Origin: Acestrorhynchus altus
Taxonomy: Eukaryota > Chordata > Actinopteri > Characiformes > Acestrorhynchidae
DNA length: 64,000 nt
Direction: 5' to 3'
Assembly (NCBI GenBank): GCA_034509495.1
Contig: CM067511.1
Location: 2,453,236 to 2,517,235, forward strand
This document shows positions 55,505-64,000 of this stretch, piece after piece. Below the pieces are notes generated by a model. That model ran no database searches, was not told where the DNA came from, and worked only from the letters and a program-made list of their open reading frames with translations. Both the position numbers and the translations under genes were made by a program. The number at the start of each line of letters is the position of its first letter. Position 1 is the first letter of the stretch.

Positions 55505-56115
55505 CAATACAATGGAAACTTTTTTCTAGACAGAGCTCCAACTTTGCTCTGTGGAGAGAGAAGAACCTTGAAGGAGGACAAATATTTCTGCAGCACTCCA
55601 TCAGTCAGGTCTGTGTGGTAGAGTGGTCAGACGGAAGCCAATTCTCAGAAAAAGGCACAACAGCCTGTTTGGAGAGGCTTTGGGACAACTCTGTGAATGT
55701 CCTTGAGTGGCCCAGACAGTGTGCCCAGAACTGAACCCGACGGAACATCTCTGGAGATTTTTAGAAATGGCTGTGCACCGATGTTCCCCATCCAATCTGA
55801 TGGAGCTTGAGAGGTTCTGCAAAGAAGAATGGGAGAAAGAAAGCTTGTAGCCTCATCCTCATAAAGACTTGAAGCTGTAATTGATGCCAAATGACCTTCA
55901 ACAAAGTACTGAGCAAAGGCTGTGACAACTTATGTACATTATATTTTTGTGTTTTATTTGTAAGAAAGATTGCAAACTTTTCTTACTTTTCTTACATGGT
56001 GGGATTTTGTGTGTAGAATTTTAAGGGAAATAATGAACTGAATCCATTTAAGAAAAAGGCCGTAACATAACAAAATGTGCAAAGAGTGAAGTGCTGTGAA
56101 TATTTTCCGGATGCA
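55505..56115 (+). pseudogene. Tc1-like transposon 3' half with transposase remnant and terminus
   Basis: AATGTCCTTGAGTGGCCCAG, AACCCGACGGAACATCTCTG and CTTGAGAGGTTCTGCAAAGA are the C-terminal coding part of a common fish Tc1-like element (VLEWP and an N-P-I-E-H-L-W context, here mutated). GGCTGTGACAACTTATGTAC and AAGTGCTGTGAATATTTTCC-GGATGCA form its 3' end. The frame is interrupted by stops (for example, in the N-P-x-E region). Confidence 0.8.
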
Positions 56116-56792
56116 GATTGTCATTTTTATTTTTTGTCAAAAAGTATAATCGAGTAAAGATACAAAACCAAGGGTGTGAATCGCTTATCCTCCACTGTTC
56201 CCTCAGTAGCTTCACCCCTGCTTTGAAAATCAATCAGGTATTTGATGTTGTTTATTTATTTACTTTAAAGCAATCTGCTCCTATCTTTCCATTTGTCGTT
56301 CTTTTTTGACCGCTCTATCTCCAGTGCACAGACCCACTGACGCTCGGCCTTAGAAGAGAGAAGACCTTTAGTTCTGCCGCTGTGGATTCTTCCCCTTCAC
56401 TTGTTTAATCTCTCTCTCTCTTTCTGTCTCTCTCTCTCTCTTTCTTGCTTATCTCCCCGTGCAGCTCCATGGCAGCGTCCCAATCTCTGCTCAGTCCCTC
56501 CCTGCCCTTTAAGGCCCAGTCAGTCATCACACTGCAACACACACACTCACACAAAACCCAGCTGATCTGGTCCAGCCTACCGCCAGCTCAGCACACACTC
56601 CACACTCGCGCTAAGTGCCTCCAGTGCACTCTGTCACTCTAAACACTCTTCTCGGGTGGCTTAGAACGGAGTCGATGACCTCATGGTTAATCCATAGCAT
56701 TGATGTGGAGCCAAAGACGCTGCTGGATCGGTCAAGAGGTGCCCACAGACTCGGACACACTTCACCCTGTTTTGAGAATTACACTTTCCAGT
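56116..56792. other. astn1 intron, no gene seen
   Basis: CT-rich at 56408-56445; unremarkable otherwise. Confidence 0.4.

Positions 56793-56793
<1 letters not shown>

Positions 56794-56842
<49 letters not shown>
56794..56842 (+). repeat. (CA)n microsatellite
   Basis: About 24 CA units. Confidence 0.97.
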
Positions 56843-56845
<3 letters not shown>

Positions 56846-57104
56846 TAAGACAAGGGTGTTAATTAGAGGAAATAAGGTCAAAGATCAAGGCTTTCTAATA
56901 CTGATTGCATTCAGCTACCTCTTCCCAGAAATATGGGATCATTCCAATGAGCTACATCAGTCTGGAGAACAGTTCCACTGCTCCACAGCTCAGTGGCATG
57001 ATCAGTGTTGTGCCAGACTGTGAACTGAAAGTGAAACTATCCATCGAGAGAAAAAAACAGAACGAAAGCGACCACCGGGGCCCCAAACAAGCCGTTTTCT
57101 AAGT

Positions 57105-57215
57105 TTCAAACCTCAGGATCAGAGTAACGTACAGACTTGATAAGACTCACGCTATCTAACCATGTTGGTCATCAATATGTGATGAATTATCAGCAGGTAA
57201 TGCAGCATCGTTCCT
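57105..57215 (-). mobile_element. Family A right-end fragment, about 150 bp before an exon
   Basis: TTTCAAACCTCAGGATCAGA-GTAACGTACAGAC and TGATGAATTATCAGCAGGTA. Confidence 0.55.
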
Positions 57216-57359
57216 CCTCCCTTCTTCTCATATTGCTCCTCCTTGTGCTTGGCTGCGTGCCTCGCTGATGTGTCTAAACTCATGAACTGTGTTTAGGAAA
57301 CGTGTTAACTGTGCTGGATGGGATGGGTTTGCGTTAACAGTCCTCATTTCCCACCACAG

Positions 57360-57484
57360 GGATAACAACTTCATCAAGGACTTCCCTCAGCTGGCGGACG
57401 GACTGATGGTCATCCCGCTGCCGGTGGAGGAACAGTGTAGAGGAGTGCTGTCCGAACCACTGCCCAACCTACAACTGCTTACAG
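57360..57484 (+). CDS. astn1: astn1 exon: start of the MACPF-side region
   Basis: This 125-bp exon begins after the acceptor CCACCACAG (ending at 57359). Its first base completes the arginine codon begun at 22221. It encodes DNNFIKDFPQLADGLMVIPL, then PVEEQCRGVLSEPLPNLQLLT, and ends with one G of a glycine codon (phase 1). The donor is GTTTGA at 57485, a weaker consensus than the other donors here, and a (CA)n run starts seven bases into the intron. The block is one of the most conserved astrotactin stretches I recognise and is the main reason for choosing ASTN1. The conserved cysteine in EEQCRG is present. The exon is separated from the previous one by an intron of about 35.1 kb. Confidence 0.93.
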
Positions 57485-57490
57485 GTTTGA

Positions 57491-57491
<1 letters not shown>

Positions 57492-57529
<38 letters not shown>

Positions 57530-57553
57530 ACACACACACACACACACACACAC
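57492..57553 (+). repeat. (CA)n microsatellite starting at the exon donor
   Basis: About 30 CA units with one CCC slip, starting seven bases after the intron's first base (57485). Confidence 0.96.
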
Positions 57554-58226
57554 CTTTATCTAATCTTCCCTCATGATGGTGTGTGTGCAATGGTGTGTGT
57601 ATGCAGTCTGGATGTGCTGTGAATCTTTCACCCCAGGCCCTGACCCTAATCCCACCATTAGCTGAACTGGCTGCAGCATTTTCTGCCCGACTGCTTTAGA
57701 GACTGCTCCGACACTCCCCTGAGGACCACGCTACCCGTCCCCCTCCCTGCTCCTCTCCACTACCACACCAGACAATCCCAGAGCTGCTAATTGTTTCTTC
57801 TCCATTTTCCCCCCATTTTCTTTTGAGCTCCGATTCAGAGAGCAACGTTGTTAATGTGATTTACACAGCAGATTGTTTTTCACCCAAATCAAATCTGAGC
57901 TGTTGTCGAGTCTGGCAGTATCAGCTGTGAGGAATCAGACACTGAGAGTGCCCGGGTACTCCACAGAGAACCTTCATCAGCTAGTCTACGCTTTTCATTA
58001 TGCTGATTCAGGTCTTAAAGGGTCACAGCACTTACGATTAGGCTTCATTCTGCTCTAACAGAATCTAATTTGGTTTTTAAAGGTCTTGGCAATCAGCTAA
58101 TGTGTTAAATGATCTGCATTTAAGCCCAGGAAACCCTCCACGTCTCAAATTGGGCACTTTGCACTATATTCATCCACTGTACTGGAGACTCTCTACTTGT
58201 ATCCGATGCACGGAGCTTTATAGAGA
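57554..58226. other. astn1 intron, no gene seen
   Basis: Unremarkable. Confidence 0.4.
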
Positions 58227-58227
58227 A

Positions 58228-58425
58228 CCTTTAGAACCCTAGGCCAAATGTGTGGGATGGTTTTATGTATTTTTAGGAGACAGTCACACATGGCAGATAT
58301 TGTTATGATCATCAAGAGATCTTAGATTACTTCAAATTGCCTTCATCTGAGATGTAAAAAAGAAAAGAATTTAGATATTTGTATGAATTTGACCATGTTT
58401 TGATCAAAAAAAAAAAAAAAAATGC
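58228..58425 (+). mobile_element. Family A left-end fragment ending in poly-A
   Basis: AACCTTTAGAACCCTAGGCC, ACAGTCACACATGGCAGATA, ATGAATTTGACCATGTTTTG, then an A18 run at 58406-58423. Confidence 0.65.
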
Positions 58426-58435
58426 ACAATTTTAG

Positions 58436-58472
58436 AGAGGTGGTTGTAATGTTTTGGCTGATTGGTGTACTT
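58436..58472 (+). mobile_element. Tc1-like terminus, solitary
   Basis: GGTGGTTGTAATGTTTTGGC-TGATTGGTGTA, the same terminus type as 48480-48515. Confidence 0.55.
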
Positions 58473-58550
58473 GTTATCCAGTCAGATGATCCCCCTGCAT
58501 AAACACTAACACTGCAACTCTGACTGCATGGTCTTGTGTTTGTCCAACAG

Positions 58551-58655
58551 GAGATGCCCAGTTCATTGAGGGGATGGGGTACCCCATGGTGCAGCAGTGG
58601 AGGGTCCGCAGCAACCTATACAAGGTCAAACTCAGTGCCATCACACTATCAACAG
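58551..58655 (+). CDS. astn1: astn1 exon: MACPF region, GYPMVQQWRVRSNLY block
   Basis: This 105-bp exon starts after TGTCCAACAG (ending at 58550) and ends before the donor GTAAGT at 58656. Phase is 1 at both ends, so it could be skipped without breaking the frame (35 codons). It encodes GDAQFIEGMGYPMVQQWRV and RSNLYKVKLSAITLST. The central block is nearly what I recall for ASTN1, while the first residues (DAQFIEG) vary more. In astrotactins this lies in the beta-rich part of the perforin-like ectodomain; no pore-forming activity is implied. The preceding 115 bases of intron carry the tail of a Tc1-like terminus (58436-58470). Confidence 0.93.
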
Positions 58656-58764
58656 GTAAGTGCAGATTTGGAATGTATAGGTTCTCCACTGCCGTGGTTC
58701 AGAGTTTGTAACCGTGTTTAAGACCACTTTGACAGATTCTACGAGACCTCTGAGACACTACTGC

Positions 58765-59125
58765 TCATTCATTCTTCTGAAACCAAGGGTATTTAAAAAA
58801 GTTTCTCCTGCTTTTATTGGACTATCTCCTGTGTCCAGGGGAGCATTGCTTTCAGGATTTGATTGCATTTCACCACAAGACTATTAGTGATGTCAGCATG
58901 TTAGATTATCACCACCCCACCTCATCCCCAACCTCCCAACTCATCTCAAAAGTACTGGATGGAGCGTCATCATTCCAGAGAACACTCTTCCACTACTCTA
59001 CAGCTCAATGTTGGGGGCAGCTCCAGAGAGTCCTATTCTATTGGCAGCATTTTTTTTACAGGGAATAGACAAGCTGTGTGTGCAGTTGCACATTCATTAC
59101 AAGATGTGTCCACAAACATCTTTGA
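58765..59125 (+). mobile_element. Family B, long copy
   Basis: CATTCTTCTGAAACCAAGGG, GGATTTGATTGCATTTCACC, GTACTGGATGGAGCGTCATC, GAGTCCTATTCTATTGGCAG and GTGTCCACAAACATCTTTGA. Confidence 0.75.
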
Positions 59126-59695
59126 GTCTCTCAGGGACATTTCTGAGTATTGGTAACATTAACAAAAGGTTGTCAGGGCTAAAGCTCCTTCCAGAGTTCA
59201 ACAGTTCTTGCTCCTGAAGATGTATAGTCAAGCTTGAGCTTTTCTAAATGCTAAAAAATGCAGAAGCTGTCTTTAATTGACTTTTTTATTTCTTCAGTTC
59301 TTCAATTAAAGAAGGGTTTAGAGAAGAGATGTTTTCAAGCAGAATGTGTTATATTTGTACGTGACATTTGGTGTAAAAGTCTCAGCACAACTGGTTCTGA
59401 GTCTAACCCAGGGCGATGTTTGACCACCTCAACCTCTGAGCGGAGTCTGTGCTTTAAAGTTCTGCTTTGAAGGTGAGGAGAGGTGTGTGGCTGTCGACAT
59501 ACCGCCCACCAGAGAGCTGTACATCTTTTACTGTCTATCCCCAGAGACCTTTCCTTAAAACGCCAATGCTGGATTAACTGAGGTTCGATTTGAGCTCCCA
59601 GACAGCCGGGCAAACTCTGCAAAATGTAACTCAAGCCCTAAACTCTAGGGCAGATATCCTGCACAGCTATGAATATACTTATCAGTTGTGGGATT
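59126..59695. other. astn1 intron, no gene seen
   Basis: The minus-strand 99-codon open frame at 59335-59634 shows no domain. Confidence 0.4.
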
Positions 59696-59696
59696 C

Positions 59697-60060
59697 CCAA
59701 AAGCTTAACATTTAGGACTCTAGGCCACATTCGTGGGATGTTTTCTTAGTTTCCCATTCTTTTATTTACCAAAAAATTAGAAAACTATTTATAGGAAACA
59801 TACCACATATAATTTTCTACACTACAGAATTTAGATATTTCTGAGTGTGACCATACAGTATTTTGAACAGAAATATACTTGTGCATGCATGTTATTTTTT
59901 TTCCTTTTTGTATTCTTATGCTTATAAGAACAAAACAAAACAAAACAATGACTTGTTTTCCAGTGTTTTGAGCTAAAAACACTTCATTTATTTGAGTTAT
60001 TTGTAATTATTAGATTGACATGGGTATTTATAATCATTTTATAATAGCACTTACAGCTGA
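59697..60060 (+). mobile_element. Family A left half with TTAA
   Basis: CTTAACATTTAGGACTCTAG, CGTGGGATGTTTTCTTAGTT, TTAGATATTTCTGAGTGTGA, and TTTGTAATTATTAGATTGAC. Confidence 0.65.
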
Positions 60061-60553
60061 CAGGGGCAGCTCTAGCATGGTAGAAATTTCCGGCACTTAC
60101 CTTTGGCATCCAGTGATATCTTTTGCAATGTGAAAATGAACTGAGCTCTTCAGAATTGCCCTTTTCTAGATGTTTCTATTCAAATGAATTGATGTTCCAT
60201 CATGTCTCATTCCACTTTTAAAGTGAGTCTATTTTAGGACCACTTACAGTTGAGCAGGGCAGTTCTGGCAGAACAAAAATTTAATTAACAAACCTGTGAC
60301 ATTTTGTGCCATTTGTCTGGAAGTTGAATAATTGTGCTAATGCCTGTTAGTATTGAATGTGACTGAAACATGTGAACTCAATAATTACAAAGGGTGTCCA
60401 AACACTTTTGGTCATATACTGGATGCACATGAAACATAACACTTTAAACAAACAAACAAAAACAAACAAAAAAACCCTGCTGAAATGCAGAACTACGGTA
60501 TACCCTATGGTATCTGATCACCCTGTACTTGATGGTGCACTTGTGTGTCCCAG
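60061..60553. other. astn1 intron up to the acceptor of the last visible exon
   Basis: GGTGTCCAAACACTTTTGGT at 60393 resembles a Tc1-type terminus; an (ACAAA)n-like run lies at 60449-60473. Confidence 0.45.
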
Positions 60554-60733
60554 GCTTCTCGAAGGTCCTGAAGGCGATGACAGCAGACAGCACTCGTGAG
60601 GAGCTACTATCCTTCATCCAGCAATATGGCAGTCATTATATCTCTGAGGCTCTCTATGGCTCTGAGCTCACCTGCAGCATCTACTTCCCCAGCAAGAAGG
60701 CCCAGCAGCAGCTGTGGCTGCAGTACCAGAAAG
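60554..60733 (+). CDS. astn1: astn1 exon: MACPF signature region
   Basis: This 180-bp exon starts after the acceptor TCCCAG (ending at 60553) and ends before the donor GTAAGAG at 60734, phase 1 at both ends (60 codons). It encodes GFSKVLKAMTADSTREELL, then SFIQQYGSHYISEALYG and SELTCSIYFPSKKAQQQLWL-QYQK. YGSHY corresponds to the [FY]-G-T-H-[FY] core of the MACPF signature with serine for threonine, as I recall for ASTN1. The apparent methionine at 60529 is intronic: reading through the acceptor keeps the frame by chance. The next exon, expected to resume with E or D after the split codon, is not found before 64000. Confidence 0.94.
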
Positions 60734-60884
60734 GTAAGAGGGGGGTCTGTTACACATTGAACTCTATACACATGAAATTCTAGTCACATTTGTTTTTAGT
60801 GATAAGCGGTTTGGCCTGAATTAGTTTTATATAAACTCTTTCTTGCCGGTAGTTCATTGAAACCACTGGATGGAAAGTACGCAT

Positions 60885-61312
60885 CATCTAGACCAAGAAA
60901 TTGCCATAGTTCACTTATAATTCACACATACCAGATAGTAATTTTCAGTATATCCTACTCAAATTTCTCTACTTTTGAGATGTAAACATTAATAGAATTT
61001 TTTTTTCTTTACAAATTTTATTTTTTTGCATATAAGCACAAAAAATCATTTTACATCTCAGATATTCTGTTGGAAATTTTGTCCTTTCTCATTTGTATTA
61101 TGTGTCTATCAGTATTATCCCTTCCCATAACTTTTATTCTGAAATTTGAACACTGAGCAATGAAGATCAAACAGCCCCTCCCTTCTCATTAATAACACAA
61201 TTTCTGGGTCAGTGATGCCACTAGCCTCGCTCCCTCTCAGATCAGTCAGAGTCTGTATTCCAGTTGAACATGTACATGTGGACAGAACAATAAACATTCA
61301 CTGGGAGCTCCT
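60885..61312 (+). mobile_element. Family A fragment
   Basis: CACACATACCAGATAGTAAT, TTTCTGAAATTTGAACACTG-like, AGCCCCTCCCTTCTC, GATCAGTCAGAGTCTGTATT and GGACAGAACAATAAACATTC; the GC box has decayed to CCTCGCTCCCTC. Confidence 0.65.
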
Positions 61313-61950
61313 TGTGGCAGCAGCTGTCCCACGGTCAGGAAAGGCCGACAAGAAACTGTCTCCAGGTCCACCAATTGTCTTAATCCTTTTAGTTTCACGG
61401 TACAGTGTTTGTGGAAAAAATGTGTTCTCATGTCAAAATAACCAACCAATCAGCTTGCATGCATGAGATCCTTGCTAAAGAAGGTGAAGTACAATCGTAC
61501 AATGAGAAAAGGCAGTAGAATTCCTACTTACGTTGAATTTATTGCACACACTTGTTCATGAACGATACAATCAGGGATTCGAGACTCACTTCACCTACAT
61601 CAACATCAAAGTAAGAACACACAGTCGTGGAGTTGTGGTGTCAAGGATGTAGAGGATGTAACGTGTGTTTCCAGCACCTTGACAGTAAAAAGAGACCCTT
61701 AAAAAAAAGAGTGAGGAGTGAAGAGTGAGAATATGGACCTGGGTGCATGGTGTTGGACGTTACCTTTAGCCAACACACTGTAGCTAACAACCCACTGAAG
61801 GATACATATGTGTCACGTTCTCATGATTGTTTTTGACTATTCCAGTCTTGTTCCTTTTATGTCTACGTGGAAAAATAAACAATGCACTCAGTTTACTTGA
61901 TTCAGACGTGAAAATCACCTGCACATTAATAAAATGAATGATATGCATTA
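61313..61950. other. astn1 intron, no gene seen
   Basis: Unremarkable. Confidence 0.4.
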
Positions 61951-61952
61951 GA

Positions 61953-62125
61953 TGAGTGGTCTCCAACCCTGCTTCTGATGATCTACCTTCCTGCAGGTTT
62001 CAACTCCAGCCCAAATCTAACACCCTATTCAGACAATCAGCAACTTCTGAAGGCAGGAATTACTTTGATCAGGGTTAAATCTAAAGTCTGTTGGAAGGTA
62101 GCCCTCAAGAGCAGGGTTGTGACCC
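61953..62125. mobile_element. hAT-type MITE-like fragment
   Basis: GGTCTCCAACCCTGCTTCTG, CTACCTTCCTGCAGGTTTCA and AGCCCTCAAGAGCAGGGTTG form two inverted ends of a fish repeat I recognise, with GAGCAGGGTTGTGACC closing it. The superfamily is inferred from memory. Confidence 0.45.
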
Positions 62126-63510
62126 GTGTATTAGATCAACACAATTCAGTTTTTCTGTTTAACCACCTTCTGTAAATATCGTTAGAATTCGTATTCACAT
62201 TTTTAGAGGACAAACTTTTATTGACCACATTTAACAAAGACTGCAACATAAAACCCCAATACAATTCTTTTTATCTTCCATCTAAACACCATTAACATGT
62301 GTTTTTATGTCCATTTTAGAGCAAAACGTAACCTTTTTCAATAGATTTTTTTTATTTATTGAATTTAATAAATCAACATGATTGTAAAACAAAGTGCTAG
62401 AACATTTGCAAATCTTTTTTCACCCATTGTTAGATTCTATTTTTATAAAAAATAAAAAAATAATGCCATTTACTTGATTCAAGCATGTAACTCACTTTCC
62501 CAATCATATGTATTTTAACATAAATTAAAATACATATAACATGTTATATCATTTGCACAAAACTCTTATTTTGTCTTATTTTTCTAAGGTCAGTTCTTTT
62601 TATTTACTAACAAAAACAGGAATTGAATGTAAAATGTGCCATTACTTTTACACAAGCTGCATTTCATGTCTTATTTTCCCCCATTATGATAAATACAGTA
62701 AATAAACCGTAACTGTGCATCTGAAATGTGTAGCCTGTAAAGAAACTGTTCACTTATGTTCTATTCAGACAGGATTAGTGGGAGGTGGGGTGACGTACTC
62801 ATACTCAGTCTCATCTGAACCTTACCTGTTCCTCATTTTTTATGGCCTGTGCTCTCCTGTCAGTTAAGATTCCTAAGCTGTTAACCTTTTGTAAAATGAT
62901 CCATAAAAATAACTTCAGGCTATATTAATCTGGTGTGAAGGGCGGGGCTTTATCTGTATCCAACAAGCTGATTGGCTTTTTGTTGAAGGGTGGAACTTCT
63001 TCTGTAAATAGACTGCTTGCACAGGGCTGTGGTACTCCAGACCAGGTTTGAGAACCATTGACTTAGATAACTAATGCCATTCATTTCATCATGGCAGCCA
63101 AAACCTATGCATTAGACCAGAAACACTGGAATATTTAAATTGTTCTTCTCTTTAATAGAGAATGGTTATATAATGTTCTTTACAGAACACATTAATAATG
63201 GTTTTACACTTTAAAATGTAAAGAATAAATATTCCACAATATTTTACTTGAATGATATTAAGGAAGAACCACTCCTGGTTCTAAAAAGAATGTCAATCAA
63301 TGTGAAGAACCATCACTCGACATGCAGGTTCTTTACCAAAGGTTCCTCACACCGGCACACCTCTATTACAAATATGGAGCCAAGAGTGGTTCTTCTATGG
63401 CATTGCCTCCAAAATCCTTTGTGGTAATTTTATTTTAAGTATCTATGTTTTTAAAAGGTTCTAAGCATTCTGTATAGATTAGTTTACTATGATGCAGGTG
63501 TGTATGTGTG
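62126..63510. other. astn1 intron, AT-rich, no gene seen
   Basis: GTGGTACTCCAGACCAGGTT-TGAGAACCATTGA at 63030 is a solitary repeat terminus. AGAACC/GGTTCT words at 63150-63470 suggest a further degenerate repeat. Confidence 0.4.

Positions 63511-63512
<2 letters not shown>

Positions 63513-63562
<50 letters not shown>
63513..63562 (+). repeat. (CA)n microsatellite
   Basis: About 25 CA units after a short TGTGTG and TATAC lead. Confidence 0.97.
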
Positions 63563-63565
<3 letters not shown>

Positions 63566-63631
63566 TATTAATGTGTGCTGGGCAGTAATTTGATTCATGT
63601 ACATTCTAATGCACGGTTTAATATCTCACTA

Positions 63632-63728
63632 ATACACTATGTGGACAAAAGTATAATTCATCTTAAATCAAGGATATTAAAAAGAGTTTCTACTGTCCAG
63701 GGAAGACTTTCTATACTTTCTATACTTT
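63632..63728 (+). mobile_element. Family B left-end fragment
   Basis: TACACTATGTGGACAAAAGT-ATAATTCATC and AAATCAAGGATATTAAAAAG-AGTTTCTACTG; CTTTCTATA is triplicated at its end. Confidence 0.7.
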
Positions 63729-64000
63729 CTAAGACTTTTTGTTATTGGACACACAAAATTTTTCTCTGTGCACACACTGGAAATTCTCTGTGGTTCAAGA
63801 ATTCTGATCAACTGCAGGATTCATTACAGAGAGTGTAATTAATCATGTTTAATTGGATGATGTTCTGCATATTATGACTATAAATCACTGCACTAAGTAC
63901 AGGAGAGTATTTGAATAGCCAGTCCTGGTCTAATTACAGGTATTGATTATTCTTCATCTGTTTATACAAAGAAAATTCTTTTTGCTGAGAAGGAATAACT
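63729..64000. other. astn1 intron, no gene seen, to window end
   Basis: Unremarkable. Confidence 0.4.

Larger units (their letters stand above)
21000..60733 (+). other. astn1: Partial astrotactin gene model (internal exons, EGF-like to MACPF region)
   Basis: Five exons (21000-21166, 22034-22222, 57360-57484, 58551-58655, 60554-60733) join in phase 2, 2, 1, 1 and leave phase 1 for the next exon. Every junction has GT and AG. The joined product is about 255 residues without a stop. Astrotactins are neuronal membrane glycoproteins; ASTN1 mediates neuron-glia adhesion during glia-guided migration, and ASTN2 controls ASTN1 surface levels by trafficking (established knowledge). The visible part is ectodomain: EGF-like modules followed by a MACPF/perforin-like region. 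I favour ASTN1 over ASTN2 because the stretch NNFIKDFPQLADGLMVIPL, the EEQCRGVLSEPLP block and GYPMVQQWRVRSNLY match my memory of ASTN1 closely, while ASTN2 differs at many of these residues. N-terminal exons (signal, membrane segments) and C-terminal exons (rest of MACPF, FnIII) lie outside the window. Orthology versus a teleost duplicate cannot be settled here. Confidence 0.88.

Noticed and set aside
60892..60910. Short resemblance to the reverse complement of miR-488, a microRNA hosted by mammalian ASTN1
   Set aside because: About 11 bases only, wrong strand for the host gene, and no hairpin around it. I found no miR-488-like sequence by eye elsewhere; a covariance search would be decisive.

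Overview
This window is vertebrate, almost certainly teleost, nuclear DNA. The only protein-coding gene I can support is an internal piece of an astrotactin gene on the + strand, best matched from memory to astn1 rather than astn2. Five exons are visible at 21000-21166, 22034-22222, 57360-57484, 58551-58655 and 60554-60733. Every intron starts with GT and ends with AG. The codon phases join without a break, giving 766 coding bases and about 255 residues. They encode the end of one EGF-like module, a complete six-cysteine EGF-like module, a linker, and the first part of the MACPF/perforin-like region, including a YGSHY motif. The first and last exons of the gene lie outside the window. The 5' 21 kb and the 3' 3.3 kb are partial introns, and one intron of about 35 kb separates the EGF exon from the first MACPF-side exon.

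The rest is intron, dominated by dispersed repeats and microsatellites. Four families recur. Family A is a repeat with TTAA at its ends, short imperfect terminal inverted repeats and an internal 52-bp GC-box unit that is sometimes tandemly amplified; about 25 copies or fragments are present. Family B is a TA-flanked Tc1/mariner-like MITE of about 0.5-0.65 kb with ends like CACTATATGGACAAAAGTAT; about 18 pieces are present. Family C contains the widespread fish motif GGCATTTGGCAGACGCT. Family D is a 440-bp element with inverted arms of about 115 bp. There are also decayed Tc1-like transposase genes of several lineages, tRNA-derived SINE-like pieces, LINE-like remnants, minisatellites with 15-bp, 42-bp and about 100-bp units, and long microsatellites.

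Layout: 1-21 kb is a partial intron with repeats, two GGTTAG-type minisatellites and a locally triplicated non-coding unit. 21-22.2 kb holds two exons. 22.2-57.4 kb is the giant repeat-filled intron. 57.4-60.7 kb holds three exons separated by 1-2 kb introns. 60.7-64 kb is the next partial intron. The repeats resemble ones I associate with otophysan fishes (characins, catfishes), but that placement is inference.

I see no CRISPR, operon, phage or bacterial-type system. Nothing here supports a new enzymatic system. The unusual signals are the TTAA repeat family carrying amplifiable GC-box units, local duplications around Tc1 debris, and microsatellites abutting splice sites. All coordinates of repeats were read by eye and are approximate to about 10-20 bases.
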